From Planctomycetota bacterium (lineage in GTDB: Bacteria; Planctomycetota; UBA8742; UBA2392), in NCBI GenBank assembly GCA_020425695.1, contig JAGQRE010000032.1, positions 1 to 33,090 of the forward strand: a DNA stretch of 33,090 bases, given 5' to 3'. Position numbers and translations under genes: made by a program. Positions 13,990-22,330 of this stretch are shown in pieces. The stretch's first letter is position 1; every line of letters starts with the position of its first letter. The notes under the pieces are model-generated. The model did not search any database, had not been told where the DNA came from, and saw only the letters and a program-made list of their open reading frames with translations.

Positions 13990-15672
13990 CTAGTGGCCGT
14001 CACCTTCAAGACGCAGGTAGCGGTAGTAGACCTCAAGGGTCAGGCAGTTGATGGCTGTGGAGTACACACGCCCACCCGCTGAACCCCAAGCGTCAACCGC
14101 GTCCCAGCTACCATGCTCGTCGAGAGCTTCCTTCGAGACATGGTTGTTCTTCTTGTCCAGCTCAGTGTAACCACGCTGGTTATCGAGCAGGGTTGAGGAC
14201 ATTGCCTTTTCCCAGGTCTTCCAGACTGAGCCACCGACCTGGTAAAGCGCCAGGCTGGCGTAGTACCAGTAGTAGTAATCAATCTTGTACTGATCCCATT
14301 GCGGCAGGAAGTCCTTCTCGATGCAAACACGTGAAAGTGTCTTGATGTTCTTGTCGTTCAGGTCAGCCTTGCCCATGAACAGCATGCTCATCACGTAGAT
14401 GCTGTCCATTGACGGGTTGTGCTCATACTCCTGAGCGCTGCGAAGGCGGGCGTTGTTGCTGCCCGGGCTGTCGTAGCCGCACTTCGGGTAACCGCCGACG
14501 TCAACAGTCACCATGTTGTACCACTCAGCCGCATCGGCGTAGCACTTGGTGTAGTCAAACTCAAGTCCGGCCATCTTGCAGCTCTTGAGAGCCAGCACCA
14601 TCCAGCCCGAAACCGAGCTGTCATTGATGCCCGGCTGCACGCCGTAGCGCCAGCCAAGACCCGGGTTCTGTGCCTTCAAGATGAAGTCGACTGCCTTGTC
14701 GGCGATCGGCTTCAGCACCTGGTCACCACTGAGCCCGTAGGCTTCAGCCATGGCCATGGCGCAGATGCTGTGGTTGTAGACGAAGTGGTCGTCTTCCTTG
14801 GCACCGAAGCAGCCATCGTTGTCCTGAACCTTGCGGAGGTACAGAATCGCTTGGCGGCAGGTGGCGCGGTAATCGCCTTCTTTGTGGTCGTAACCTGCGC
14901 CGACGAATGCCAGCAGCGACATACCAGTCAGGCCGATGTCACAAGTGGCTTCCCAACCCTTGTCACCGCCAGCCTGGCCCGGATCAACGAACTCGACGTT
15001 ATACGTCTTGGTAGCGCCGGCACGAGTGCTGTCGTCGTTGAAGGTCGTGGCACTCCAGTAACCTTCACGGTTCTGGTGGTCCTTCAACCATTCAAGGGCG
15101 GCGCGGGTGCGGTCTTCGTGCGGACGACCACCACCGCCACGGGCACGGCGATAGGCGAAGCCGCCCTTGCCGCCGCGACCACCTCCACCACCGACACCAC
15201 CACCAAGACCAACGGCGCTTGAGGTGCTATCGCGGTTCGGGTGCGGTGACTCGTTGTCAGACGGGTCGTCGTTCGGGTTTTCCGCAAGGTCGTTATTCGG
15301 CTTGTCCGACGGGTCTTCGTTGACCTCGTCAGTCGCCTCTTCAACGATCTTCTCGTCTTCAGTCGGATCTTCCTGAACCGGCTCATCCTTCGGGAATTCC
15401 ACCTCTTCTTCAGGTGGCTGTTCCGGCGGTGGCGGCTCGGCGATTTGTTCCTGCTGCGCTTGGATCACTTCTACGTGAACCGGCTCCGCAGCCTTAGGAA
15501 TGATGAACCAGCAAATCACAAGAAGGATAACGTGCACTGCCAGTGCGATCGCCACCCAAGGCACTGATGCCAGTGCCGTAAGATCCTCACCGGTGGAACC
15601 TCCGGCCATTTCTTCTTGGCCGTAATATTCCTGATCAGCGGGTTCTTCGTAGTACTGCTGTTGACCAGCCAC
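13990..15672 (-). CDS. Membrane-anchored, TonB-like protein with prenyltransferase/squalene-oxidase repeats
   Basis: A 560-residue protein. Order: a Gln/Tyr/Glu-rich cytosolic tail (1-36), one transmembrane helix (about 38-59, VPWVAIALAVHVILLVICWF), a Pro/Glu-rich then Asp/Asn/Pro-rich stalk (about 70-155), and a Gly-rich segment (GGGVGGGGGRGGKGG). A large all-helical domain from about 190 follows, with repeated motifs such as ALEWLKDHQNREGYW, AILYLRKVQDNDGCFG and GWRYGVQPG, as in squalene-hopene-cyclase-like alpha/alpha toroids. The tail, helix and stalk resemble TonB/GspL-type anchors of planctomycete proteins. The catalytic DxDD motif of true cyclases is not evident, so a binding or scaffold role is likely. 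GTG 15672 is chosen because GAGGAGG (15678-15684) lies five bases upstream; an upstream ATG lies across that site. It has its own terminator. Confidence 0.85.
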   Translation of the reverse strand: MAGQQQYYEEPADQEYYGQEEMAGGSTGEDLTALASVPWVAIALAVHVILLVICWFIIPKAAEPVHVEVIQAQQEQIAEPPPPEQPPEEEVEFPKDEPVQEDPTEDEKIVEEATDEVNEDPSDKPNNDLAENPNDDPSDNESPHPNRDSTSSAVGLGGGVGGGGGRGGKGGFAYRRARGGGGRPHEDRTRAALEWLKDHQNREGYWSATTFNDDSTRAGATKTYNVEFVDPGQAGGDKGWEATCDIGLTGMSLLAFVGAGYDHKEGDYRATCRQAILYLRKVQDNDGCFGAKEDDHFVYNHSICAMAMAEAYGLSGDQVLKPIADKAVDFILKAQNPGLGWRYGVQPGINDSSVSGWMVLALKSCKMAGLEFDYTKCYADAAEWYNMVTVDVGGYPKCGYDSPGSNNARLRSAQEYEHNPSMDSIYVMSMLFMGKADLNDKNIKTLSRVCIEKDFLPQWDQYKIDYYYWYYASLALYQVGGSVWKTWEKAMSSTLLDNQRGYTELDKKNNHVSKEALDEHGSWDAVDAWGSAGGRVYSTAINCLTLEVYYRYLRLEGDGH

Positions 15673-15677
15673 AGCGA

Positions 15678-15684
15678 CCTCCTC
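15678..15684 (-). promoter_or_regulatory. Shine-Dalgarno deciding the GTG start
   Basis: GAGGAGG on the - strand, five bases before GTG 15672. It is the strongest ribosome-binding site in this region and overrides the ATG at 15696, which lies upstream of it and has no such site. Confidence 0.75.
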
Positions 15685-15869
15685 AACTCTCGGCAATATC
15701 CCCGGGAAGGGATGTTTAGTTGCGACCCCTAAATAAACGGAGGTTGTGCAACGTGGTTCGTTTCACCAGGACAAAAAGCCAAGAAACTTTGTCAGTATGT
15801 GTCGCGAAATGCTACCGAAACAACGACACGAACGCAAACCATACTCAGTCAATCACTTACAAGGCTTGA

Positions 15870-17480
15870 TTACATCACCGCGACATGGTGATGAAAATCA
15901 AATATCTCAGGTACAGCATCGACAGCCTCGATCAGCTTCGGTCCGAACTTTGCGTAAGCGCTCAACAGGGTCGTAACCCGTTCTTGCGGTTTGTCTTCCG
16001 GAAAATACCTGTTCAGCAACGGCTGCATCTCTGCCCCGCCCTCCGTGATACTGAGCGCGTCGTGCTTCACGCGGACCATTGCGTCTGAAGCCGAGCGATT
16101 GGTTCGCTGCTCAAATTTCTGGATGTCCTGCTCAAGGGGGCGCGCGAGCCCTACGAGCCCCTCGCGCATGTCTTTGAACGCCCTTCGGACTCCGCTCTGG
16201 GCCTCTTCAAACACGATGGCCGCCTCTTTCTGACGCCACAGCAGGCGTTTGCGAAAACTGACAACCTTGTCGAACATCTTTGCGTCATCAGCGTCCACCA
16301 ATGTCATCGAAAGGCGCGGAAACAACGCCGGCATGAAAACCTTCGAGCTCCGGTGAAGCGTCTTGAGAAGCCCATGGTAAGCGATTTCGCCGGGGCCGCC
16401 GACGTAGGCTACGGTCGGAAAGATCGCGTTTTGCACCAGCGGGCGCAACAGCACGTTGGGTGTGAACGTCGCAGGCTCAGCACGCACCTGTTGCATCAAC
16501 GCTGTCTTGGACAACGTTTCGTCTTCGCCCTCAATCACCAGACGCTTGCCCTCGCAAGTAACGTGTCGCCGCTCCCCGTCAATCGTCTTAAAGAGGTTAA
16601 GATGGTTCGTAATCGCGACGCCCGCAGGTAGTCCCAGCGCATCCAGACGCTCGGCCACACGTTGCAGCCCCTGACGCCGTTCTTCGCGCTTGTCGATCTC
16701 AAGCGTATGTAATCGCTTCCAAGCCGGATGCTCCGTGAGCGCCCAAGGCTCGATGACGATCAGCCCGCGGGATCCCAGCAGTTCCAGCAATAGGCGCGTG
16801 AAGCTCGTGCCGAAGTCTCTACCGGCCGAGTCTCGCAGCAGCAGGACTGCGCGATCGTGATAAGCGCCTTCGCCCAGCGCAGTCTCGGCTTTGTCCCACG
16901 AATCGTCATCATGGCCGGGCATGGCAATGTCGCGGACGTGCCGCTTGCCGGCCTGCATGTCGAAACGGAACTTCCGCAACGCTCCCGTCGCGTCAACGCT
17001 GCGAATACGATTGATCTCTTCAAGGTCAGAGTCGTCCGACGCGTTCCAGAAGACTGGCACGCAGGGTTGACCACTCGCTTTCTCCACCTCGCGTGCGAGT
17101 TTGATGGCGGTCATCGCCTTGTACAGGACCATCACAGGTCCGCCGCCGAGCCCTGACTGCTGGCCTGTCACGACGCAGACGCACTGGGGATCCTTGAGTT
17201 TACGAATGTTGGCCAGCGACGCCTTTGGTGTCGGGTGGCGCTCAGCATAACTCAGCAAGGCCTGAACGAGTTCATCGCGGTCGAAGCGATTTTTCCAGGT
17301 ACGATTGATCAGCCGGTTTGCCTGGGCCGCAAGATGCTCAGGGCGGCGGTAGTCGCTCGCGTAAAAAGACTCCACGCGGCTGAAATCGGTGATATACCGA
17401 CGAGCCAGTTCATTGCCCGTGTCGATTTGAGCATGATCAATGGGCTTGTGCTTCATTGCCGATACGATAGCGCCCATCAT
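15870..17480 (-). CDS. bshC: Bacillithiol biosynthesis cysteine-adding enzyme BshC
   Basis: A 536-residue cytosolic protein of the BshC family, which adds cysteine to glucosaminyl-malate in the last step of bacillithiol synthesis. Hallmarks are VVTGQQSGLGGGPVMVLYKAMTAIKLA (about residues 103-129), PVFWNASDDSDLEEINRI (about 142-159), PNVLLRPLVQNAIFPTVAYVGGPGEIAYH, and the C-terminal coiled coil with the ending FDFHHHV. The length is typical. The start is uncertain: two ATGs at 17480/17477 and one at 17456 (MKHKPID) lack a clear Shine-Dalgarno; MKHK resembles common BshC starts. It is divergent from the glycosyltransferase, with only 27-51 bases for both promoters. bshA and bshB are not in the window. 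Confidence 0.9.
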   Translation of the reverse strand: MMGAIVSAMKHKPIDHAQIDTGNELARRYITDFSRVESFYASDYRRPEHLAAQANRLINRTWKNRFDRDELVQALLSYAERHPTPKASLANIRKLKDPQCVCVVTGQQSGLGGGPVMVLYKAMTAIKLAREVEKASGQPCVPVFWNASDDSDLEEINRIRSVDATGALRKFRFDMQAGKRHVRDIAMPGHDDDSWDKAETALGEGAYHDRAVLLLRDSAGRDFGTSFTRLLLELLGSRGLIVIEPWALTEHPAWKRLHTLEIDKREERRQGLQRVAERLDALGLPAGVAITNHLNLFKTIDGERRHVTCEGKRLVIEGEDETLSKTALMQQVRAEPATFTPNVLLRPLVQNAIFPTVAYVGGPGEIAYHGLLKTLHRSSKVFMPALFPRLSMTLVDADDAKMFDKVVSFRKRLLWRQKEAAIVFEEAQSGVRRAFKDMREGLVGLARPLEQDIQKFEQRTNRSASDAMVRVKHDALSITEGGAEMQPLLNRYFPEDKPQERVTTLLSAYAKFGPKLIEAVDAVPEIFDFHHHVAVM

Positions 17481-17507
17481 TGGTATGACTAGGGTGGCGA
17501 GGTCTTG

Positions 17508-18326
17508 ATGCCGGAATCGGCCCCTTCAATCAACCGGACCCAATCAGCAACCGGCAGCGGCTCCGGGCTTGCGCTTTCCGTCATCATCCCGGCCTACAAC
17601 GAAGCCGATCGCCTGCCCGGCTTTCTGGATGCAGCAATCGTCTGGTGTACGGGAAACGAGCCATCATTCGAAATCATCGTCGTCGATGATGGAAGCAGCG
17701 ATGACACGAGCAATGTCGTCCGTCAGCGCATGAATCAGCACCCGCAAGTTCGCCTCGTGGTACACGAAACCAACGCAGGCAAAGGTGCGGCTGTCCGAAC
17801 CGGCATGCATGCTGCCAATGGCCGATATCGTCTGTTTGCCGATGCGGACGGGGCAACGACAATGAAAGAGTATCCCGCGCTGAAACGCAGTGCGGAGCAC
17901 GGCAGCGATATCGCTATCGGCAGCCGCGAAGGCGCTGACAAGCTAGTCGAGTGCAGCCCCTTGCGCCGTTTTCTGGGGCGCTGGTTCAACCGCGTCGTAC
18001 GCATGGGGAGCGTCAAGGGCATCAGCGACACCCAATGCGGCTTCAAACTGTTCGCAACTCCGCGTGCAATCGATCTGTTCAGTCAAGCCCAGGAAGACGG
18101 CTACGCCTTCGACGTGGAACTGCTGCTACTGGCACAGAAACGCGGGCTGAAGGTTTCCGAAGTCTTCGTCAACTGGACGGAGATGGCCGGTAGCAAGGTT
18201 TCGGTTTTTCGAGACGGTTGGCGGATGCTCAAGGCTGTAAGACGCATCAAAAGGCGCTGGCGCACCGGCGCCTATGATTCGGTGAAAGCGCGCAAGACAC
18301 CCAGCCGCGAGACCAGCAGGACCTGA
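17508..18326 (+). CDS. GT2 glycosyltransferase, polyprenyl-phosphate sugar transferase type
   Basis: A 272-residue GT-A fold enzyme of family 2, in the group of dolichyl/undecaprenyl-phosphate glucosyl- or mannosyltransferases (DPM1/ALG5-like). Visible are LSVIIPAYNEADRLPGFLDA (nucleotide-binding start, about residue 24), VVDDGSSDDT (about 57-66), GKGAAVRTGM and the metal-binding DADGAT (about 108-113). Later come SDTQCGFKLFATPRA and AFDVELLLLAQKRGLKVSEVFVNW, typical of this subgroup. It lacks the C-terminal membrane helices of some members. ATG 17508 has GCGAGG just upstream; a TTG one codon earlier is less likely. The stop overlaps the methyltransferase start (TGATG). Confidence 0.9.
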   Translation: MPESAPSINRTQSATGSGSGLALSVIIPAYNEADRLPGFLDAAIVWCTGNEPSFEIIVVDDGSSDDTSNVVRQRMNQHPQVRLVVHETNAGKGAAVRTGMHAANGRYRLFADADGATTMKEYPALKRSAEHGSDIAIGSREGADKLVECSPLRRFLGRWFNRVVRMGSVKGISDTQCGFKLFATPRAIDLFSQAQEDGYAFDVELLLLAQKRGLKVSEVFVNWTEMAGSKVSVFRDGWRMLKAVRRIKRRWRTGAYDSVKARKTPSRETSRT

Positions 18327-19048
18327 TGGAAGCAGCCGAATACGACCGCATGGCCCGTGTTGAGGAACGCCACTGGTGGTTCCGCGCGCGTTTGGCCGTC
18401 GTCCGGACATTCCTGAAGAAATACGTGCCGCCGGGCCAAGGCCTGGACTGCAGCTGTGGTACCGGGCTTTCGCTAAAGGCCTTGCCACAATGGGTTCAGA
18501 CAGGGGCTGACCTCAGCGATCTTGCTCTCAAACACACTCGCCAGCGAGGTCTCAACCAGCTAATGCAGGCCGACTTGCGGCAGCTACCCGTCAAGGACGC
18601 CGCCCTCGACATAGTCACGTCACTCGACACCCTTGAGCACATCGATGATGATGAACAAGCACTGCGAGAGATCTTTCGCGTTATCCGTCCGGGCGGGCAT
18701 GCACTCCTAACTGTACCCGCACATCCGTGGATGCTTTCGGCGCACGACAAGGCGCTGCATCATGTCCGTCGCTATCGGTACGGCGAGTTCAAGGCAAAGA
18801 TCGTCGCGGCCGGCTTTTCTGTCATTAATTACCGTTACATGAACACGGCGCTCTTCCCACTGGTGGCAGGCGTACGACTGATCCATCGACGCAGCGAGGA
18901 CTCCACAAGTGACACGGAGAACGTCCCGCTTGCGCCACTGAACTTTGGCCTTTTCCAGATATTCGCGCTTGAACGCCTGCTGCTGCCGATTGTTCCTGCA
19001 CCCTGGGGTGTCAGCCTGATCTGCGTCGCCAAAAAACCCTCCGCGTAA
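18326..19048 (+). CDS. Class I SAM-dependent methyltransferase
   Basis: A 240-residue Rossmann-fold methyltransferase (Methyltransf_11/23 type). Motif I is degenerate but visible as LDCSCGTGLSL (about 38-48). An acidic residue follows in GADLSDLALKH, motif II appears as DIVTSLDTLEHIDDDEQAL (about 94-112), and post-motif text is FRVIRPGGHALLTVPAHPWM. The W-R-A-R segment near the start (ERHWWFRARLAVV) is common in methyltransferases found beside polyprenyl-phosphate glycosyltransferases. It is translationally coupled to the GT2 gene (one-base overlap), which suggests that both act on the same lipid-linked sugar or glycan. The substrate is not predictable. Confidence 0.88.
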   Translation: MEAAEYDRMARVEERHWWFRARLAVVRTFLKKYVPPGQGLDCSCGTGLSLKALPQWVQTGADLSDLALKHTRQRGLNQLMQADLRQLPVKDAALDIVTSLDTLEHIDDDEQALREIFRVIRPGGHALLTVPAHPWMLSAHDKALHHVRRYRYGEFKAKIVAAGFSVINYRYMNTALFPLVAGVRLIHRRSEDSTSDTENVPLAPLNFGLFQIFALERLLLPIVPAPWGVSLICVAKKPSA

Positions 19049-19195
19049 GCCATTGTTGTGTCATCGTTTGTGTGCATACGTGAAATCCCTGAAATACGTC
19101 GAACCAATTCATTTTGACTATCGTTCGTAAGGTTTCACTGGGCGAGTTAGACTTGTAAGGGTGCGTTTGCACCCGTTTGGCCATTTGGAGATGAC

Positions 19196-20395
19196 ATGGC
19201 CCGTTCAAAATTGATGGTCGCGTTCACGCTCGTCTTCGCCCTGTTCGCCGTTTTAGTTGTTATAGCGCCGGCGGTCAGCGCCCAGGATGATGACGACTTC
19301 TTCAAAGAGCTCCGAAAGAAAAAGGCCCGCGAGAAGGCGATTGCTGAGGGCAAAGACCCGGACGCCGAACCCGAAGAAGCACCACCTGCCAAGCCGAAGC
19401 TCCCGCCCACGGCCGCCGGCTGGGTCTCAACCATCCAGCGCAAGTGGGACTCTGACAAAGAGTCCGACCAGCAACTCGTAAAGGAAGCCGCAGAAGCGCT
19501 GAAGGAAGCCGTAGGCAGCGAAGTGGAGTTACGCGACAAGGTGGCGGAAGACTTCGAAGGCTTCAAAGAAAAGGAAGCCGAGAAAGCGATCACGGACGCC
19601 ATTCGCAGCTCAGGAGTTTCCGTAGACCGCCTGCGTCAGGTGCTTGAAGACAATCGCCCAAAGGCACTCGCGGCCATCATGGACCCCGCCTACACAGAAA
19701 GTGACGGCTGCAAGAAGCAACCGGATGTTGATGCCGCCTGCAAGCCGCTTTTTGACGTTTGGCGCAACCCAGTTGGCTATGCGGAAGAACACTTCAAACT
19801 AGACATCAGCACGCCCGCCGCGAAGCTCGATGCGCTGGCCACCTTGCTTGGTGGCATCGTTGAAAGACTGGAAAAGTGGCCTGAAGAGCACAGCGACGCG
19901 GCGTCCCTCATGCGCGCCCTCGGTGCCAGTGTGCTGAACGTGAAAGAGAAAGAATACACCGCGAACAAGGGCGTACTCGAAGCAAACGAGAAACTCGAAG
20001 GCGGCACGCTCACCGAAGAAGACAAGCGCCACGTAGTCGTGCTGAATGACTACCGGATGATGCTGGGAAAAAACGCCCTCACCATCAACTTGACGCTCAG
20101 CAAAGCGACCTTCGAGCACAGCAAGTACATGAACAAGATCAAGCAGCTAGCGCACAACATCAACGGCCACCCTTACGGGCGGACACCGCAGGATCGCGCG
20201 AAGCGGGCCGGCTACGGCGGCTCGGTTTCGGAAAACTGTCTGGTTGGTGCAGACACCGGCGAAGTGGCCGTATGGCAGTGGTACAACGCCGCCGAACACC
20301 ATCGCAACATGATCGGCAACCATTCCGTCATCGGCGTCGGCCATGACGGCGCTTACTGGACACAGAACTTTTCCGGCGGCGGTAGAGGACGCTAA
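19196..20395 (+). CDS. Exported CAP/SCP-domain protein
   Basis: A 399-residue secreted protein. A signal peptide (about 1-29, ending PAVSA-QD) is followed by an acidic and charged region, a helical middle (about 60-265), and a C-terminal CAP (SCP/PR-1-like) domain (about 270-395). CAP hallmarks are LNDYRMMLGKNALTIN, the cavity His in EHSKYMNKIKQLAHN, SVSENCLVG with the Glu, and the segment WYNAAEHHRNMIG with a second His and WTQNFSGG. CAP domains bind metal, sterols or lipids in other organisms; the bacterial role is largely unknown. GGAG (19187-19190) lies five bases before the ATG. It is the first of three exported-protein genes in line. Confidence 0.88.
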   Translation: MARSKLMVAFTLVFALFAVLVVIAPAVSAQDDDDFFKELRKKKAREKAIAEGKDPDAEPEEAPPAKPKLPPTAAGWVSTIQRKWDSDKESDQQLVKEAAEALKEAVGSEVELRDKVAEDFEGFKEKEAEKAITDAIRSSGVSVDRLRQVLEDNRPKALAAIMDPAYTESDGCKKQPDVDAACKPLFDVWRNPVGYAEEHFKLDISTPAAKLDALATLLGGIVERLEKWPEEHSDAASLMRALGASVLNVKEKEYTANKGVLEANEKLEGGTLTEEDKRHVVVLNDYRMMLGKNALTINLTLSKATFEHSKYMNKIKQLAHNINGHPYGRTPQDRAKRAGYGGSVSENCLVGADTGEVAVWQWYNAAEHHRNMIGNHSVIGVGHDGAYWTQNFSGGGRGR

Positions 20396-20407
20396 ACGGA
20401 AGCAGTA

Positions 20408-20526
20408 TCCGCAGCAAAGTGGGTCTGCGGAGCAGTAAGACGATTCGGGAGTCGTCAGAAACGCGGAATAGCTGGGATTGGGGTGCGACGCTGAGCCCTG
20501 ACGCAATTCGTCAGCGGTTCAGCACC
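20408..20526 (+). other. Leader region with three small hairpins before the HEAT/VWA gene
   Basis: The 159-base gap after the CAP gene contains TCCGCAG...CTGCGGA (20408-20431, seven pairs), GACGA...TCGTC (about 20439-20456) and CTGACG...CGTCAG (about 20499-20515), followed by a strong GGAGGAG (20539-20545). No U-tract and no convincing promoter are seen. It may be an untranslated, structured leader or an intercistronic processing region. Confidence 0.35.
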
Positions 20527-20554
20527 GAGGCGCAAGCTGGAGGAGATTGAATTG

Positions 20555-22210
20555 ATGACTCGAACAGGATGGATGAAGGCGACCCTTGTGGCGCTGATAG
20601 TCGGCAGCATGGCGTACGTTTCAGCTACGCCGATCAATGCTGACGCAGCGGACGAGGCGGTCAGGATCGCCAGCCAAAAGATCAACGACAAGAACCCGGA
20701 CGTCCGCGCGCAGGCCGTGGATGACTTGGCCCGTGCCAACAACAAGGCTGGCACCAATTACATGATGCAGTGCCTGGCGAATGAAAACGACGGCCCAGCC
20801 GGTTGGCGCATGGCGCAGGCCGTAGCGATGCTGACCTCCGAAGAAGCATTGGAAGTCGTTGAGAAGAATGTTCTGAAGTGGGAAAAGCCGGAAAACTTGT
20901 TCGGCGCTTACTGGACGTTCCTCGGGCTCGCAAACCAGAACACCGAACGTGCAAACGGCATCCTTCGCAAAGCTGTAACTGAAACAAAGGATAAGGACAT
21001 CTACATTCGCTCAGCTGTGCTGGAGGCGTTGGCATCTGCGCGCCGAGCCGACATGGCTGATCTGCTGCTCACGGTTCTCAAGACATACGACCCCAAGTGG
21101 GACGAAGACTCACCGATTATCGTCCTGACGTGTGTCCACGGCGCCCCAAAGATGGTGAACGCGGGCGACAAGGAGATGCGTAACAACATCGTGCTCGCAA
21201 TGGCGGATGTACTCGCGCAATCGGAAGACGACCGCATTCAATGGTTCACTTGCAAGGCACTATCCGAGATCACCGGCGAAGACACATACACCGACCCGGA
21301 GTTCTGGCGTTGGTGGGTAAAGATGGGCGGCAAGAAAACTGAACGCCGAGAAGAAGGCGAGACTGTCGCCGGGCGTGACGTGCCAAAGTTCTTCAAAGCC
21401 GCTGCAGTGGGCAAACGTGTTGTCTTTGTGATCGACATTTCCGGCTCAATGCAGCATCCGGTCAATCTACCGCCCGAGATGAAGAATCCGCCCAAAGAGC
21501 CGGAAGATGAACCTGATGGTCCTGTCACTGGCGGCAAGAGCGGCAAAGGCGGCAAGAAAGACGGCGACAGCGATGAAGAGAAGCCGGTCATTCCGCCACC
21601 TGATTACAGCAAGGTTGTCAGCAAACTCGACTTGGCCAAAGTCGAACTGATTCACACGTTGAAGTACCTGCCGGATGACTACTGGTTCAACATCGTCATC
21701 TATCACACGCCGCACTCGATGATTGACAACTCCGCCGATGAATTCGTTCAGGCGACGGACTCGAACAAAGCGCGTTTCATCAAGAAAGTTGAGGACCTGA
21801 ACTGGGCCAACCTGACTAACATCCATGGTGCGCTCACACGGTCGTTCTGCGTCAACAAACGGAAGACTCTCGACCCGATGAAGATTGGCAAGAAGGAAAA
21901 CAACCCCGCTTGGGACCCCGATTGTCTCAAGACCGGCGCTACTACAATCTTCTTCCTTACTGACGGCTCACCGACCATCAGCGACGACAGCACCGACATT
22001 GGTCAGGTTGGAAGGCCAGGCGGAAACATGGTCGGCAATGGACGCATGTGCCAGCCCCAGAACATCGCCGACGATATCCGCCGTATGAATGTCTTCCGTA
22101 AGTGCGTCATCAACACCGTGGGTATTGGCCCGCACGCAGGCGGATTGCTGCAGGCGCTGGCGCAGATGTCGGGCGGTGAATACATCGACCGCTCAGGTGA
22201 CGTCCGATAG
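20555..22210 (+). CDS. Exported HEAT-repeat plus von Willebrand factor A protein
   Basis: A 551-residue secreted protein: a signal peptide (about 1-31), HEAT-like helical repeats (about 32-255, e.g. NPDVRAQAVDDLARA and IRSAVLEALASARRADMA), and a von Willebrand A domain from about 285. The MIDAS metal site is visible as DISGSM (294-299), with the later FFLTDGSP loop at about 467-474. Between the MIDAS loop and the next helix lies an unusual low-complexity insertion of about 50 residues rich in Pro, Glu, Gly and Lys (KEPEDEPDGPV, GGKSGKGGKKDGDSDEE). ATG 20555 is used, nine bases after GGAGGAG; a TTG one codon earlier is possible. It ends at a terminator. It may bind a protein partner outside the cytoplasmic membrane. 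Confidence 0.88.
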   Translation: MTRTGWMKATLVALIVGSMAYVSATPINADAADEAVRIASQKINDKNPDVRAQAVDDLARANNKAGTNYMMQCLANENDGPAGWRMAQAVAMLTSEEALEVVEKNVLKWEKPENLFGAYWTFLGLANQNTERANGILRKAVTETKDKDIYIRSAVLEALASARRADMADLLLTVLKTYDPKWDEDSPIIVLTCVHGAPKMVNAGDKEMRNNIVLAMADVLAQSEDDRIQWFTCKALSEITGEDTYTDPEFWRWWVKMGGKKTERREEGETVAGRDVPKFFKAAAVGKRVVFVIDISGSMQHPVNLPPEMKNPPKEPEDEPDGPVTGGKSGKGGKKDGDSDEEKPVIPPPDYSKVVSKLDLAKVELIHTLKYLPDDYWFNIVIYHTPHSMIDNSADEFVQATDSNKARFIKKVEDLNWANLTNIHGALTRSFCVNKRKTLDPMKIGKKENNPAWDPDCLKTGATTIFFLTDGSPTISDDSTDIGQVGRPGGNMVGNGRMCQPQNIADDIRRMNVFRKCVINTVGIGPHAGGLLQALAQMSGGEYIDRSGDVR

Positions 22211-22227
22211 TGAGCATTGATTTGATG

Positions 22228-22259
22228 AAAAAAGGCGCGGCCTGTGGTCGCGTCTTTTT
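22228..22259 (+). terminator. Rho-independent terminator
   Basis: An A-rich arm and a GC-rich stem (AAAAAGGCGCGG with TCGCGTCTTTTT, including G-U pairs) are followed by TTTTTC. It starts 17 bases beyond the HEAT/VWA stop and should end the CAP/HEAT-VWA transcript. Confidence 0.65.
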
Positions 22260-22330
22260 CAATTTGTCGCGCCTCTGTTTTGGAGAAACCCACCTGGTCC
22301 GCTACAATGCCGCACGAGGAGGAGGACACT

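Noticed and set aside
14419..15222. 267-residue frame antisense to the prenyltransferase-fold gene
   Set aside because: Val/Ala/Thr-rich shadow of the Gly-rich and helical coding sequence on the other strand; no start signal.
15873..15900. Small hairpin CATCACC/GGTGATG at the end of bshC
   Set aside because: Seven pairs overlapping the coding end, with no U-tract; too weak to call a terminator.
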